From NCBI GenBank assembly GCA_029259695.1, contig JAJDEQ010000046.1, forward strand, positions 1-35,121: a DNA stretch of 35,121 nucleotides. The letters run 5' to 3'. Positions within the stretch are counted from its first letter, which is position 1. The number at the start of each line of letters is the position of its first letter. Made by a program: the position numbers and the translations under genes. This DNA is from Planctomycetota bacterium. GTDB taxonomy: Bacteria > Planctomycetota > B15-G4. The notes beneath the pieces are model-generated. The model was not told the origin of the DNA, searched no databases, and was given only the letters and a program-made list of their open reading frames with translations. Below, in pieces: positions 14,758 through 23,084 of the stretch.

Positions 14758-15740
14758 CGCTCTTGCTCCGAAAGGAGCCGATCTAGGAACTCGCCGAGGC
14801 CGGTTGGGCCGCGCTTGGCGATGACGTCGCATGCGTCTATCGCGTTGTCTGGCCACTCGACGCGGAGGACTCGACGAGCGCCCATCTCGATGGCCCGAGA
14901 GGCGACCCGACCTGCCGCGTCATCCCCGGCGGCATCACGGTCCGTCGCGACGTACAGCGTCCTTCCGGCGATCCACGTGCCAATGCATGCGCTCGCCATG
15001 CTCGTGCCTGGCGCGCAGACCGTGGCGGCGGGTGAGGCAGGCGTGAGGGCCAAGTAGTCCGTGAGTCCCTCGCCGAGAATGACCGCGTCGGGGCCCGCGC
15101 GTTCGCCGCGAAGAACGGCGAGAGCCGCTCGGTTCGCGAACATCGTTCCGGCGGCACGGCTACCTGCTGGGAACAGCACCTTCTTCGCCGAGCTTCGCCG
15201 GATCGACCGTGCTTGGATGTTCGCGATCTTGCCGGAATGGTCGTACAGCGGCGCGACGAGTTGGTAGCCCTTCTTTGGCCACCAGCGGATGGCGCGCGGC
15301 AGCTCCATTCCATCGGCGACGACGCCGAAAGCGCGCTCTTCCCTCGCATTGGCTAGGCGTCGGCTCGCTACGTACTCGTAGACGGCGCGATCGTCGTCCA
15401 CGTGGCGATCATCGCGGGCTCGGGTCTGAGCTAGATCCCATCCCCTTGCCGCATCGTCGGGGCTGAACGGCGGGCGGTTGTGGCGGGGGCCGGGCTTCGG
15501 GGAGGCGATGTCGGCCAAGTGGTGACGGAAGTCGACTCCTAGGCGCTGGGCCAGGTCGACGTACCCACCATGTGCCCCGCACGCGTGGCAGGTCCATGCG
15601 CCCTTGGTCTCGTTCCACGACGCGCTGGGGTGGCGGTCATCGTGGGCAGGGCAGCGGAAGGCGATCTCGTCGCCGTGGCGGTGACCACAGCGGGACAGCA
15701 GCTCGGCGCTCACGAGAGCGGGCAGATCGGTAGCGATCAC
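14754..15740 (-). CDS. CHC2 zinc-finger / Toprim DNA primase
   Basis: A 328-residue primase. The CHC2-type zinc finger uses C30 and H33 (FRCPAHDDRHPSA) and C51 and C54 (WTCHACGAHGG). A linker with a TOPRIM-N-like part follows (YQLVAPLYDHSGKIANIQARS). The Toprim catalytic residues are visible: E224 in VILGEGLTDYLAL and the D-x-D pair D267/D269 in YVATDRDAAGDDA. It makes RNA primers for replication and lacks a fused helicase, which the DUF3987 protein encoded next may supply. It overlaps both neighbours by ATGA. Confidence 0.9.
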   Translation of the reverse strand: MIATDLPALVSAELLSRCGHRHGDEIAFRCPAHDDRHPSASWNETKGAWTCHACGAHGGYVDLAQRLGVDFRHHLADIASPKPGPRHNRPPFSPDDAARGWDLAQTRARDDRHVDDDRAVYEYVASRRLANAREERAFGVVADGMELPRAIRWWPKKGYQLVAPLYDHSGKIANIQARSIRRSSAKKVLFPAGSRAAGTMFANRAALAVLRGERAGPDAVILGEGLTDYLALTPASPAATVCAPGTSMASACIGTWIAGRTLYVATDRDAAGDDAAGRVASRAIEMGARRVLRVEWPDNAIDACDVIAKRGPTGLGEFLDRLLSEQER

Positions 15741-15952
15741 GACTCGGTCTCGCTGTCGGCGGGCCAGCGAGGGGGCCGGCCGAGGAACACGGCGAGGCGC
15801 TCAACGTCCGATCGCGTCCAGAGGAATACTCGGCAGGTAGGATGCAGCTTGGGTTTGGGCGCACCTGGGCGCCGCAGCGCATGGCGCAGAGCGGTCTCGC
15901 TCAGTTGGAGGGCGAGGCAAACGGCACGGGTCGTGAGTGGTGCTTGTTCCAT
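15737..15952 (-). CDS. Small HTH protein (excisionase/MerR-like)
   Basis: A 71-residue protein that looks like a single winged helix-turn-helix: LTTRAVCLALQLSETALRHAL, then PTCRVFLWTRSDVERLAVFLG. The tryptophan-containing wing followed by an SDVERL helix is typical of excisionase-like or MerR-like binding domains. It overlaps the primase start by ATGA and probably regulates or begins the replication module. Confidence 0.7.
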   Translation of the reverse strand: MEQAPLTTRAVCLALQLSETALRHALRRPGAPKPKLHPTCRVFLWTRSDVERLAVFLGRPPRWPADSETES

Positions 15953-16020
15953 GCCGCAACTATGGCGGCATCCTCACGTCGCTTCAGTACACCTCGGTAC
16001 ACCGTGTACAGCGTGTACCG

Positions 16021-17019
16021 TCAGGCGCAGTCGGGGTGAATGAACCCGCGTTGGCCGGAGATTAGCAACCCCTCGTTGGCCATTTGGGTCAGCCATGCGT
16101 AGTAACGACCACCCACGTTGTAGCCTCGCATGGCGCTCAACAGGTTGTCCCGTGCGATCCATGTACCGGCCAGCTTGGCTGCTTCGAGAGCCTGCTCGAC
16201 GAATCTGGCTGGTGGCGATGTTCTTGCAGGGTGTCTTCTTCGAGTGGTTGACGGAACCAAGCCGAGGGCGCCGCGCAGTTGGTTGATGTAGCCGGCTAGG
16301 TTAGCGATCGAGAAGTACCCGGCCGGTTCCGTTGGTCGATCGGGCAGCACGTCAGCGACGATCTTGCATAGCGCCGTGCAGACGGGAAGGTAGTCGACGT
16401 AGGTGTGGCACTCGGGGAGTACCCAGTGTTCGTGGAACGCGGCGAACTCTGTCTCGGCGCCATCCAGGACCCTGAGAGTGTCCCGGCGGTTCTGCGGTGG
16501 ATGACCGCCAGTGTGGAGCTGCCAGGACAAGATCATGTTGTCCAAGTGCCACACGAGGAACCTGTTGCCGCCGGCAACGCGCGCGTCTGAGTACCGCCAC
16601 TTCCAGTACAGGGGCGACTCGCGATCGAGGAACGCGTCGTAGCACCGCTCGAGGTAGCGGAGGGCCGTGTCGACTTTGGGTTGTTTGTCGCGCAAGGGTG
16701 CCGGCGTGTCCGGCAGGTTGTTCTCTTTTGCGATTTGCTGAGCGACACCGGCTGCTTGCTTGTACAGCTCACCTCTTGCATCGGGCTCGAAGTGCTCGTG
16801 GATCCGAGTGCTCCAGCACAGGCTGTAGATCGCCCTCATGGACCCGCTGTAGGTAGACGGCCTTGCTTCCTTCAGAGCGGTGACGGTTTCGCTCAAGTCT
16901 GGCGGGGGTGCGCTGGGCTCAAGCCCAAGCTCGATCCGTTTGGCTTCGAGGTGCTCGTGACTGGCGAGGGACTTTGCGCGGATGCTGGAGGCACCCTGGT
17001 TCTCTGACTTGCTGCTCAT
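16021..17019 (-). CDS. Hypothetical protein, 332 aa
   Basis: A soluble protein of no family I recognise. The start is uncertain: ATG 17019 with GAAGAGAC upstream is preferred, and a GTG at 17097 would add 26 residues. The N-terminus is charged and serine-rich. The middle is helical (TALRYLERCYDAFLDRESPLYWKWRYSD in pieces; LVWHLDNMILSW). The last 50 residues or so, with NLLSAMRGYNVGGRYYAWL and GLLISGQRGF, resemble a winged helix. It lies between the tyrosine recombinase and the HTH/primase module on the same strand. Element replication or regulation is a guess from position. Confidence 0.65.
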   Translation of the reverse strand: MSSKSENQGASSIRAKSLASHEHLEAKRIELGLEPSAPPPDLSETVTALKEARPSTYSGSMRAIYSLCWSTRIHEHFEPDARGELYKQAAGVAQQIAKENNLPDTPAPLRDKQPKVDTALRYLERCYDAFLDRESPLYWKWRYSDARVAGGNRFLVWHLDNMILSWQLHTGGHPPQNRRDTLRVLDGAETEFAAFHEHWVLPECHTYVDYLPVCTALCKIVADVLPDRPTEPAGYFSIANLAGYINQLRGALGLVPSTTRRRHPARTSPPARFVEQALEAAKLAGTWIARDNLLSAMRGYNVGGRYYAWLTQMANEGLLISGQRGFIHPDCA

Positions 17020-17158
17020 CGGAAGTCTCTTCGGTGTGTTCTCTGCGCTGCCGATGCAATTGAGAGCTTGGGCCTCCGGCTTCTCAAGGGTGCTCACGAA
17101 ATATTTGCTGTGGGCCGGCTGCGAGCACTGGTGGATAGGCGGGGGAGCCGCTCTTGGC

Positions 17159-18016
17159 TTACCCGAGGGCCTGCCTCAGCCGACTCTCATCCGCCCGCGC
17201 GTAGATCACGGTCGACGCGATCGATCGGTGCCGGAGCGCCTGCTGCACCAGCCGGATGTCCCCGGTCCGTTGATAGAGCTGCGTCGCGAACGTGTGCCGG
17301 AGCGCGTGGGGGCTGGCTGGCGTATCGATGCCAGCCCGCGACAGCCAGATCGCCAAGCGGCGATGAGCCTGCCGTCGGCCGATCGGAAACAGCGGACCTT
17401 TCGGAAATGCTGCGACGAATTCACGAAGGTCCTCAGCGACCCGTTCGCTGATGATTACGGCCTCTGGAGCATCCCCCTTGGTGCTGCGGAGCCGGAGGAT
17501 TCGGCGATCGATCTCCAAGTCCCTCGTCTCCAGCGAAAGGGCCGAACTCAGCCGAATTCCGGTGCGTAGCAGGAGCGAGAACAACATCGCGTCCCGCGCT
17601 GCCACGGACGATTCGTGAATGGACATGACCTTAAGAAGATGCTCGCCTTGCTCGGCTGTGAGGGTCCTCGGCGGTGGCGGCGAACAGAGCGCGCGACGCA
17701 CCAAGCGGGTGGGATCCCGATCGACGTATCCAGCACCCTCGGCGTATTGGAAGAAGGCGCGCAGGGACGACCGGAGCGCGTTCATCGACGAGTTGCGCTT
17801 CACCCCGCCATCGGGGCGGGTGCGTGCCAAGCGAGACGCCAAGAACCGAGCGATCACCTCGTGGTCGACATGCTCGATGTCGCCAGGCAGGCCCTCGGCG
17901 GTGATCCACCGGTCGAACAGGCGCACATGCCGGCGGCGTTGTCCGACGGTGTGCTCGCTCCGGCCGTCGGCCTGGAGTTGGATCTCGTGCTTCGCCAGCG
18001 CGTCGCTGATGCGCAT
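17159..18016 (-). CDS. Tyrosine recombinase (XerC/D-like integrase)
   Basis: A 285-residue protein with an N-terminal SAM-like core-binding domain (about 1-110) and a catalytic domain with the full set of residues: R155 (TGIRLSSAL), K180 (STKGDAP), H237-x-x-R240 (PHALRHTFATQLY), H263 (LRHRSIAST) and Y272 (VIYARA). It cuts and rejoins DNA at short inverted sites, either for integration or for resolving dimers of a circular element. ATG 18016 is chosen for the AGGAGG seven bases upstream. It stands 124 bp after the terminase gene. Confidence 0.9.
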   Translation of the reverse strand: MRISDALAKHEIQLQADGRSEHTVGQRRRHVRLFDRWITAEGLPGDIEHVDHEVIARFLASRLARTRPDGGVKRNSSMNALRSSLRAFFQYAEGAGYVDRDPTRLVRRALCSPPPPRTLTAEQGEHLLKVMSIHESSVAARDAMLFSLLLRTGIRLSSALSLETRDLEIDRRILRLRSTKGDAPEAVIISERVAEDLREFVAAFPKGPLFPIGRRQAHRRLAIWLSRAGIDTPASPHALRHTFATQLYQRTGDIRLVQQALRHRSIASTVIYARADESRLRQALG

Positions 18017-18140
18017 CGCCGCCTCCTCGGATGTGGTCTTGGATGTGGAGGCGGGAGCGGCCACGGGGGGCGCAACACCTCACGCCGATGAGGGCATGAG
18101 AATGGGAGGGCAGCAAGACGAATCGAGGGGCGATTCGGCG

Positions 18141-19520
18141 TCAGTATTGGCGGTGGAGGGTGCCCCTGCGGTCGTCGTTCCGCGTGTCGGCGGGACTTCC
18201 ACCAAACCGCTCGGAAATCCGAGCGTCCGACTCGACTTTGGCCTGTCGCATGCGCGCGACATCGATAGTGAACGCGCGGCCTCTGGACGGGCGCCGTTGC
18301 CACGCGGCCAGCGCGAGGGCCATCACGCAGTCGTCGTGCATGCCGGGTGGTGCCGATGTGCGAACGTTGCCCGAGTCCGTCACGGCGAACTCGAACGCTT
18401 CCACTTCGTCGATACCTTCGGGCCAGAGGTCGGGACGTGGCAGGGTGATCTGGCGACGCTCCAGCATGAGGGCGAGGTTGTCGACGATGGCGGCCTTGCT
18501 CTTCGATGTGAACGAGTAGGGGCGCGCGTTGACGCCTGCCGCGCGCAGCGACTCGTAGACGGGTTCGCCAACGCCCGTCGAATCAACGAGCACGGAGCAC
18601 TTGTTGTAGCGATCGGTCGCGGCGAGAATGCGATCGACCTGAATCGACCAATCGAGCCGGTGGAATCGATCGGCGTACACCACCTCTGCGGCACGGTTGA
18701 GGATCACGAGCACGGTGTAGTCGGTGACCTTTGCGAGGTCGACGCCTGCGACGTAACGCTCGTCGGGGTCGGGCTCTTGCCATGCGCCGGTGGCGCACTC
18801 GCGCACGTTGCGGAAGACCTGGCCTGCGCCCTCCAAGAACTCGGCGAGAAACTCCTGCCTGAACACGCGCTCAGGCAAACGCTCGCGTTCCTGCTCGATG
18901 ATGTTCGCGTCGAGGAATGGGCTTGTTGCCGACGGGTAGTTCCAGCTCTCGTAGTCGTCGTCTCGTCCCTGCCCTCGGCGGTACAGATCGAACAGGTAGC
19001 CCTTCCCCTTCGGCGTGGAGATGAGCAGTGCCCAGCCGCGCTTGTCGATCAGGCGTTGCGACAAGTGCGACTGCCAGATCAATGGCTTCAGGCGCGATGC
19101 CTCGTCGACGATCACCCAGTCGAGACCTTCGCCAAGGAGCGACACGGGATTGTCGGCAGTCTTTCCACGGATCTCCGATGTCCCGCCCGCCATGTTGCGC
19201 AGCACGATGCGACGGTCGTGGTCCTTCATCGAGATGATGCGATGGCGGAGATGTTGAGCAGCGGCGAGTTGCATCTCGCGGAAGACGCGGTCGGCCAGGT
19301 CGTAGGTCGGCGCGACGACCCATCCCACCGAGCGCTCTGCCGGTTGCATCGCCGCTGCCAGCCCCTCCATCGCGGCGCAGATCGTCTTGCCCCAGCGCAC
19401 GCCGCACGCAACGATGCGACGTGGTGCACGGGACATGTGAATCTCGCGCTGGCCGGGATGAGGCGTGTACCCGAGCGAGGCGAAGAACTTACTCTTGCTC
19501 AGGCGCTTGGTCGTCGCTGC
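18141..19520 (-). CDS. terL: Phage terminase large subunit
   Basis: A 459-residue DNA-packaging motor. The ATPase part has a Walker A-like CGVRWGKT at 40-47, Walker B LDWVIVDEAS at 134-143 and the coupling segment ALLISTPKGKG at 165-175. The RNase H-like nuclease part has acidic residues D262 (VAGVDLAKVTDYT), D314 (VLVDSTGVGE) and D398 (GMHDDCVMALALA). Both activities therefore look intact. The gene overlaps the end of the small-subunit gene by 32 bases. ATG 19520 is taken because homology begins there. No portal or capsid gene follows, which is unusual. Confidence 0.9.
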   Translation of the reverse strand, partial: AATTKRLSKSKFFASLGYTPHPGQREIHMSRAPRRIVACGVRWGKTICAAMEGLAAAMQPAERSVGWVVAPTYDLADRVFREMQLAAAQHLRHRIISMKDHDRRIVLRNMAGGTSEIRGKTADNPVSLLGEGLDWVIVDEASRLKPLIWQSHLSQRLIDKRGWALLISTPKGKGYLFDLYRRGQGRDDDYESWNYPSATSPFLDANIIEQERERLPERVFRQEFLAEFLEGAGQVFRNVRECATGAWQEPDPDERYVAGVDLAKVTDYTVLVILNRAAEVVYADRFHRLDWSIQVDRILAATDRYNKCSVLVDSTGVGEPVYESLRAAGVNARPYSFTSKSKAAIVDNLALMLERRQITLPRPDLWPEGIDEVEAFEFAVTDSGNVRTSAPPGMHDDCVMALALAAWQRRPSRGRAFTIDVARMRQAKVESDARISERFGGSPADTRNDDRRGTLHRQY

Positions 19521-19956
19521 CATCGTCGTCTCCGGTCTCCATCCAGGTCTCGTACTCCTTGCGGATGGTGTCCTCGATGCTGACGGCCGTGCGCTCGCTG
19601 GGCTCACCGTGCAGTAGACGCTCGTTGCGCATCGCCAGGTCAAGGCTCCGGACCGCGTTCATCGCGCTGTCCACCGGGAGGGCGCGCAAGGCGTCGAGAG
19701 CCTTGCTCTGGATGGCGCGGATGATCTTGAGGTGACGCTCGCGCATCTCCTCGATCACGTCCACGAGCTTCACGTCCCCGCGCTCACGAGCCTGTCGCTC
19801 GATCTCGGCCAGCCGCTCCTGCCACCTCTCGATGTTCGCGCGCTTCGTGATGCCGCGCTTGGTGACCTTGTAGTGGCTGGCCACGGCCTTGTAGGAACGC
19901 GAGGGGCCGAGCGAGACGTAGTGGTCGAACGCCTCGGGCGGGATGCGTTTCGTCAT
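19489..19956 (-). CDS. terS: Probable phage terminase small subunit
   Basis: A 155-residue protein. Residues of about 8-45 (AFDHYVSLGPSRSYKAVASHYKVTKRGITKRA) form a helix-turn-helix of the type that starts terminase small subunits. A helical middle follows (RHLKIIRAIQSKALDALRAL) with an acidic C-terminus. It would recognise the packaging site and load the large subunit encoded directly after it. ATG 19956 has GGAGG upstream and overlaps the preceding stop in ATGA. Confidence 0.7.
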   Translation of the reverse strand: MTKRIPPEAFDHYVSLGPSRSYKAVASHYKVTKRGITKRANIERWQERLAEIERQARERGDVKLVDVIEEMRERHLKIIRAIQSKALDALRALPVDSAMNAVRSLDLAMRNERLLHGEPSERTAVSIEDTIRKEYETWMETGDDDGSDDQAPEQE

Positions 19957-20192
19957 GAGGGTGCCTCCGACGGAGTCACGGGATCGGGGCGCCAGCGGAT
20001 GAGGCCGTACACGGCGAGCACGATGTAGACGGCCTGGAGAGCGGCTTGCTCGGGGAGGTCGTGCTGCCAGTCCGCGATGGCCCAGATCGTGTTGGTGATC
20101 GTCCAAAGATCGAAACACGCCCGGTGGTGGTGGATGTTGAGCCAGACACCCGCGAGGGAGGCGATGCTCGTGCACCAGTAGAGGGTGCTCAT
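19953..20192 (-). CDS. Small membrane protein, 79 aa
   Basis: A short protein with two or three hydrophobic segments (LYWCTSIASLAGVWLNIHHH, ITNTIWAIADW, ALQAVYIVLAVYGLIRW), probably in the inner membrane. It is linked by ATGA overlaps on both sides, to the methyltransferase gene and the small terminase gene. Small membrane proteins of this kind are found beside packaging genes in phages. A holin-like role is possible but not shown. Confidence 0.7.
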   Translation of the reverse strand: MSTLYWCTSIASLAGVWLNIHHHRACFDLWTITNTIWAIADWQHDLPEQAALQAVYIVLAVYGLIRWRPDPVTPSEAPS

Positions 20193-21463
20193 GTCGCGGG
20201 CTCCCCGGCGCGCTCGGCCGAGACCTGCGTGAACGTCTTACCGGTGCCGCCGAGGGTGGCGTCCTGTCCCGTGGCCGCCTCCCAGCGTCGGATGGTTACG
20301 TCCACGTAGGCGGGCTCGATCTCCATGGCACGACACCGACGGCGCTCGGTCTCCGCAGCGATGACCTGGCTGCCCGAGCCGCAGAATGGCTCGAAGAGGA
20401 TGGCGCCGGGCTTGGTGTGCTTGCGCATCGGACGCGCGAACAGTTCGGGCGGCTTCGAAGTGGGATGGTCCGTCTGCACCCGCGCCTTCCCGTCCCAGTC
20501 CACCTCCCACACCGAGTTGTACTCGTGGTTCCCGTCGTGGGCGGGTTGTTGTCCCTTGCGCCAGCCCATGACGCAGGGCTCGTGCCGGAAGTGCCAGTAG
20601 ACGCGGCCGAACACAGGCGACGGCTTGACCCAGATGATCTGCTGGTGGTCCACGATCTCCAGGTCGGCCCACACGGCCTGGATGAGCCCGGCTCGTTTGT
20701 GCGCGTGCCAGCAGTAGATCGCGGCACCGGGACCGAGCACCGAGAGGATGTTCGTGAACACCGCGCGGAAGAAGCCGTCGGCGTCCTTGATGTCCACCTC
20801 GTGATACGTGGCGCTCCAGTCCTTGCCGCTGTCGTTGGGGCGGTCGCCGGTGTAGTCGACCAGGTAGGGCGGGTCGGTAGCAACGAGTGCAGCCTTCTCA
20901 CCGTCCATCAGCCGCGCGACGTGCTTCGGGTCCGTGCTGTCGCCGCACAACATGCGGTGCTGGCCGAGGAGCCAGAGGTCGCCGGGACGCGTGATGGGCC
21001 GATCGGGAGGCTCGTCGGGGCCCGGGTCGTTGACCTCGGCCGCGTTACCCGCTTCGAGCTGCGCGAGGAGCTGATCGACCTCGGCCGAGTCGAATCCGAT
21101 GCCGTCCAGGGAGTCTTCGGCCCGCAGCTCAGCGAGGAGCTGCCCGAGGGCGACTTCATTCCATGCTGAGAACTCGTGCGTCTTGTTGTCGGCAATGGCG
21201 AACGCCGTGGCCTCCAGATCGTCCCCGGCGAAGCGCGCGACGGGCACCGCCGTCATGCCGAGCTGCTGGGCGGCCTTGAGCCTCGTGTTGCCGGCGATGA
21301 CCTCGCCGTTGGGCTTGGCGACGATGGGCTGCTGCCAGCCGAAGCGGCGTAGCGACGCGGCCACGTGGGGGACGGCGTCGTCGTTGTGGCGTGGGTTGGA
21401 GGGGCTGCAATAGAGCCCGTCCGGGGAGACCCACTCCACGGTGAGGGTCTGGGTGCTGCCCAT
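20189..21463 (-). CDS. ParB-nuclease-like / DNA methyltransferase fusion
   Basis: A 424-residue protein. Residues of about 10-100 are a ParB/Srx-type domain (SPSNPRHNDDAV, FGWQQPIVAKPNGEVIAGNTR, AIADNKTHEFSAW). Residues of about 160-390 are a beta-class adenine/cytosine-N4 methyltransferase: catalytic DPPY at 197-200 comes first, then TSKPPELFARPM, and the SAM-binding FEPFCGSGS at about 357-365 comes last. Such fusions are frequent in phages, where methylation may protect the genome or mark packaging sites. The gene opens the minus-strand block with GGAG nine bases before its ATG, and is coupled to the small membrane gene. Confidence 0.9.
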   Translation of the reverse strand: MGSTQTLTVEWVSPDGLYCSPSNPRHNDDAVPHVAASLRRFGWQQPIVAKPNGEVIAGNTRLKAAQQLGMTAVPVARFAGDDLEATAFAIADNKTHEFSAWNEVALGQLLAELRAEDSLDGIGFDSAEVDQLLAQLEAGNAAEVNDPGPDEPPDRPITRPGDLWLLGQHRMLCGDSTDPKHVARLMDGEKAALVATDPPYLVDYTGDRPNDSGKDWSATYHEVDIKDADGFFRAVFTNILSVLGPGAAIYCWHAHKRAGLIQAVWADLEIVDHQQIIWVKPSPVFGRVYWHFRHEPCVMGWRKGQQPAHDGNHEYNSVWEVDWDGKARVQTDHPTSKPPELFARPMRKHTKPGAILFEPFCGSGSQVIAAETERRRCRAMEIEPAYVDVTIRRWEAATGQDATLGGTGKTFTQVSAERAGEPAT

Positions 21464-22022
21464 GGGGCCAGCTCCGTTGGGGAACGGTCGGGGAGCTTGG
21501 AGCTGGCTATGGAAGTGGCGCCTGGTGGGCGCGCTCGGGAGTGACTTAGAAGTGCCTCTACGTTAGCCGCGTGCGCGTCGAGGTTCTACCGATCCGTGCC
21601 TGGACGCGGTGCAGAAGATGCGCATTTGCGCACGCGAGGAACGGATGGGGAACGTTCACCCGGTGGGAACGAGGGGCACTCGTTGTCCATGTGGCGATCT
21701 TGTCGATCCGGGGGGCTGTGCGCCGATCCTCACCCGACTCGCGACACGGCCCGTCACGAACCCCCGGAAACGGTGAACGGCGGGGGCCCGGGAGTGGTAC
21801 GGCGTCTCGAGGCGCCCACGGTGGATCGTGCCAGGATGGCCGCCGGGGGTGCCGTTCTGGCGATGCGGGCGGTACGGGGGCAGGGCCCGACGCGGCGGCC
21901 GTCTGGGGCACGTGTGGCCGTCTGCGGGGAACGAACGGTGCCCGCGAGTCCAAGGCCGGCGGCCGTCAGGGGCCCGGAAAACGGCCCAGATCGGCGAACG
22001 GGCGGGGCCGGGAGCCGTCACA
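21464..22022. other. Upstream region of the minus-strand block, no supported gene
   Basis: About 560 bp with only shadow-like open frames. A double palindrome, TGCGCA-TT-TGCGCA at 21619-21632, lies about 155 bp upstream of the methyltransferase start and could be an operator. The part nearest 22022 continues the open frame of the integrase/IS66 remnant but has no recognisable protein sequence. Confidence 0.45.
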
Positions 22023-22609
22023 TTCTGGAGGGTATGGGGCCGATTGACGAACACGAACAAGTGCCCCGATTGCGGATCCTCGTCGACCACCTCGCAGACC
22101 ACCGCCGCCGGCTTGGCTTCCTTCGCGCTTTCCGTCCTCAGACGCCGACGCCAGTACATCAGTGTCGTGTACGGCACGCCCTCTCGCTCTGCGAACGCCT
22201 CCGAGTAGCACGTCGTGAGCATCGTCCGGTGCTTGATGTTCGTGATGCTGGCGAGCAGCGTTGCCACCTCCTCGGGGCTGAGCACGAGGGGCAGGCGCCG
22301 CTCCTTCTTGGGGTACGGGATGCGCTGGATGATCCAGGGCTTGCCGAGCGTCACGCCGTAGAAGAAACGCAGCGCCGAGACGAGCTGGCACAGCGTCGCC
22401 GCGCTGACTTTGCACTCGGTCAGGTGCACCTGGAACGTCCTGATGTGTTCCAGGCCGAGGCGCTCGGGCGAGCACCCGAAGTGTTCCGCGAAACGTGCCA
22501 TGTACCGCACGTACGCCTTCTGGGTGTGCGGTGAGAAGTTGCGGATGGCCATGTCTGCGAGCATTCGCTCGCGCAGGTGGGTCCTCGTCGTCGGGATCGT
22601 GGTCGGCAT
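22023..22609 (-). pseudogene. Truncated tyrosine integrase joined to IS66 TnpA/TnpB fragments
   Basis: From 22609 the frame encodes about 135 residues of a phage-integrase-type protein of the sort that accompanies IS91-like transposases (MLADMAIRNFSPHTQKAYVR, LGLEHIRTFQVHL, LRFFYGVTLGKPW, LPLVLSPEEVATLLA). It reaches HRTMLTTCYS, just before the catalytic arginine, and then switches near 22202 to AFAEREGVPYTTLMYWRRRL, an IS66 TnpA-like piece. SGHLFVFVNR, an IS66 TnpB-like piece, follows at about 22066-22041. All catalytic integrase residues are missing. The frame stays open to 21656 by chance. It is a fusion of decayed mobile genes. Confidence 0.65.
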
Positions 22610-22797
22610 GGACGGCCTCCGTGGACCGGGGTTCGGTCTCGGAGTGGGCCGTCTGCCCGGCGGCCTCGAATCTAGACGCCGCCCAGGATCTTGGGGGCCA
22701 AACTGTCACCCTGGCGCGTTCGACTGCCCGAACGACAGGGGGGCGTCCGCGTCCAGCCTCTCCGCGCAGCGGTTCGTTCTTCTGGAGGGTATGGGGC
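22023..22797 (-). mobile_element. Segment between 18-bp direct repeats carrying an integrase/IS66 remnant
   Basis: The 18-mer TTCTGGAGGGTATGGGGC occurs at 22023-22040 and again, exactly, at 22780-22797 in the same orientation. Between the copies lies an integrase fragment joined to IS66-type fragments. On the minus strand one copy follows directly after the IS66-like GHLFVFVNR sequence; the other follows a signal-peptide-coding stretch. The repeat is longer than usual target duplications, so it may be a recombination site or the result of homologous exchange. Confidence 0.5.
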
Positions 22798-22883
22798 ATG
22801 CCATTCAACGCGGGCACTTGGGCTCGGCTCTCGCCTCCTGCCAACGCCCACGCGATGGCGATGACGCATGCGGTCCTGGTCAT
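22798..22883 (-). pseudogene. Signal-peptide end of an interrupted secreted-protein gene
   Basis: From ATG 22883 the minus strand encodes MTRTACVIAIAWALAGGESR followed by AQVPALNG, a good signal peptide with AQ cleavage. The frame then meets the 18-bp repeat at 22797 and continues into nonsense-like sequence. The rest of the gene is not visible beyond the other repeat copy. It appears to be a gene cut by the insertion, but the identification rests on the leader alone. Confidence 0.35.
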
Positions 22884-23084
22884 CGTCTTGCCCGCGCGAA
22901 TACCCCCCCGGGCGAGAACTGCGTGGATCGCCTCGATCCGGGCGTCGGCGTTCGCGAGGGGGCAGGCTGCAACGCAAGTGGGCACAACTCCGGGAGGAGA
23001 GCAGGGGTGGCCGGAGGTATCTGGACGAACGCTCCGCCGAGTCCATACTTGGGACTGGCTGGGGAAGCGATAGGAGAAGGAACC
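22884..23084 (+). promoter_or_regulatory. Upstream region of the secreted protein gene at 23085
   Basis: TGGACG at 23022-23027 and CATACT at 23044-23049, 16 bases apart, are a weak sigma-70-like pair. A good ribosome-binding site, AGGAGAAGG, ends four bases before the ATG at 23085. The promoter call is tentative; the ribosome-binding site decides the start. Confidence 0.35.

Noticed and set aside
17619..19583. A 654-codon open frame on the plus strand
   Set aside because: It lies opposite the tyrosine recombinase and large terminase genes, which have clear motifs. High GC favours long antisense frames, and the translated sequence has no recognisable domain.
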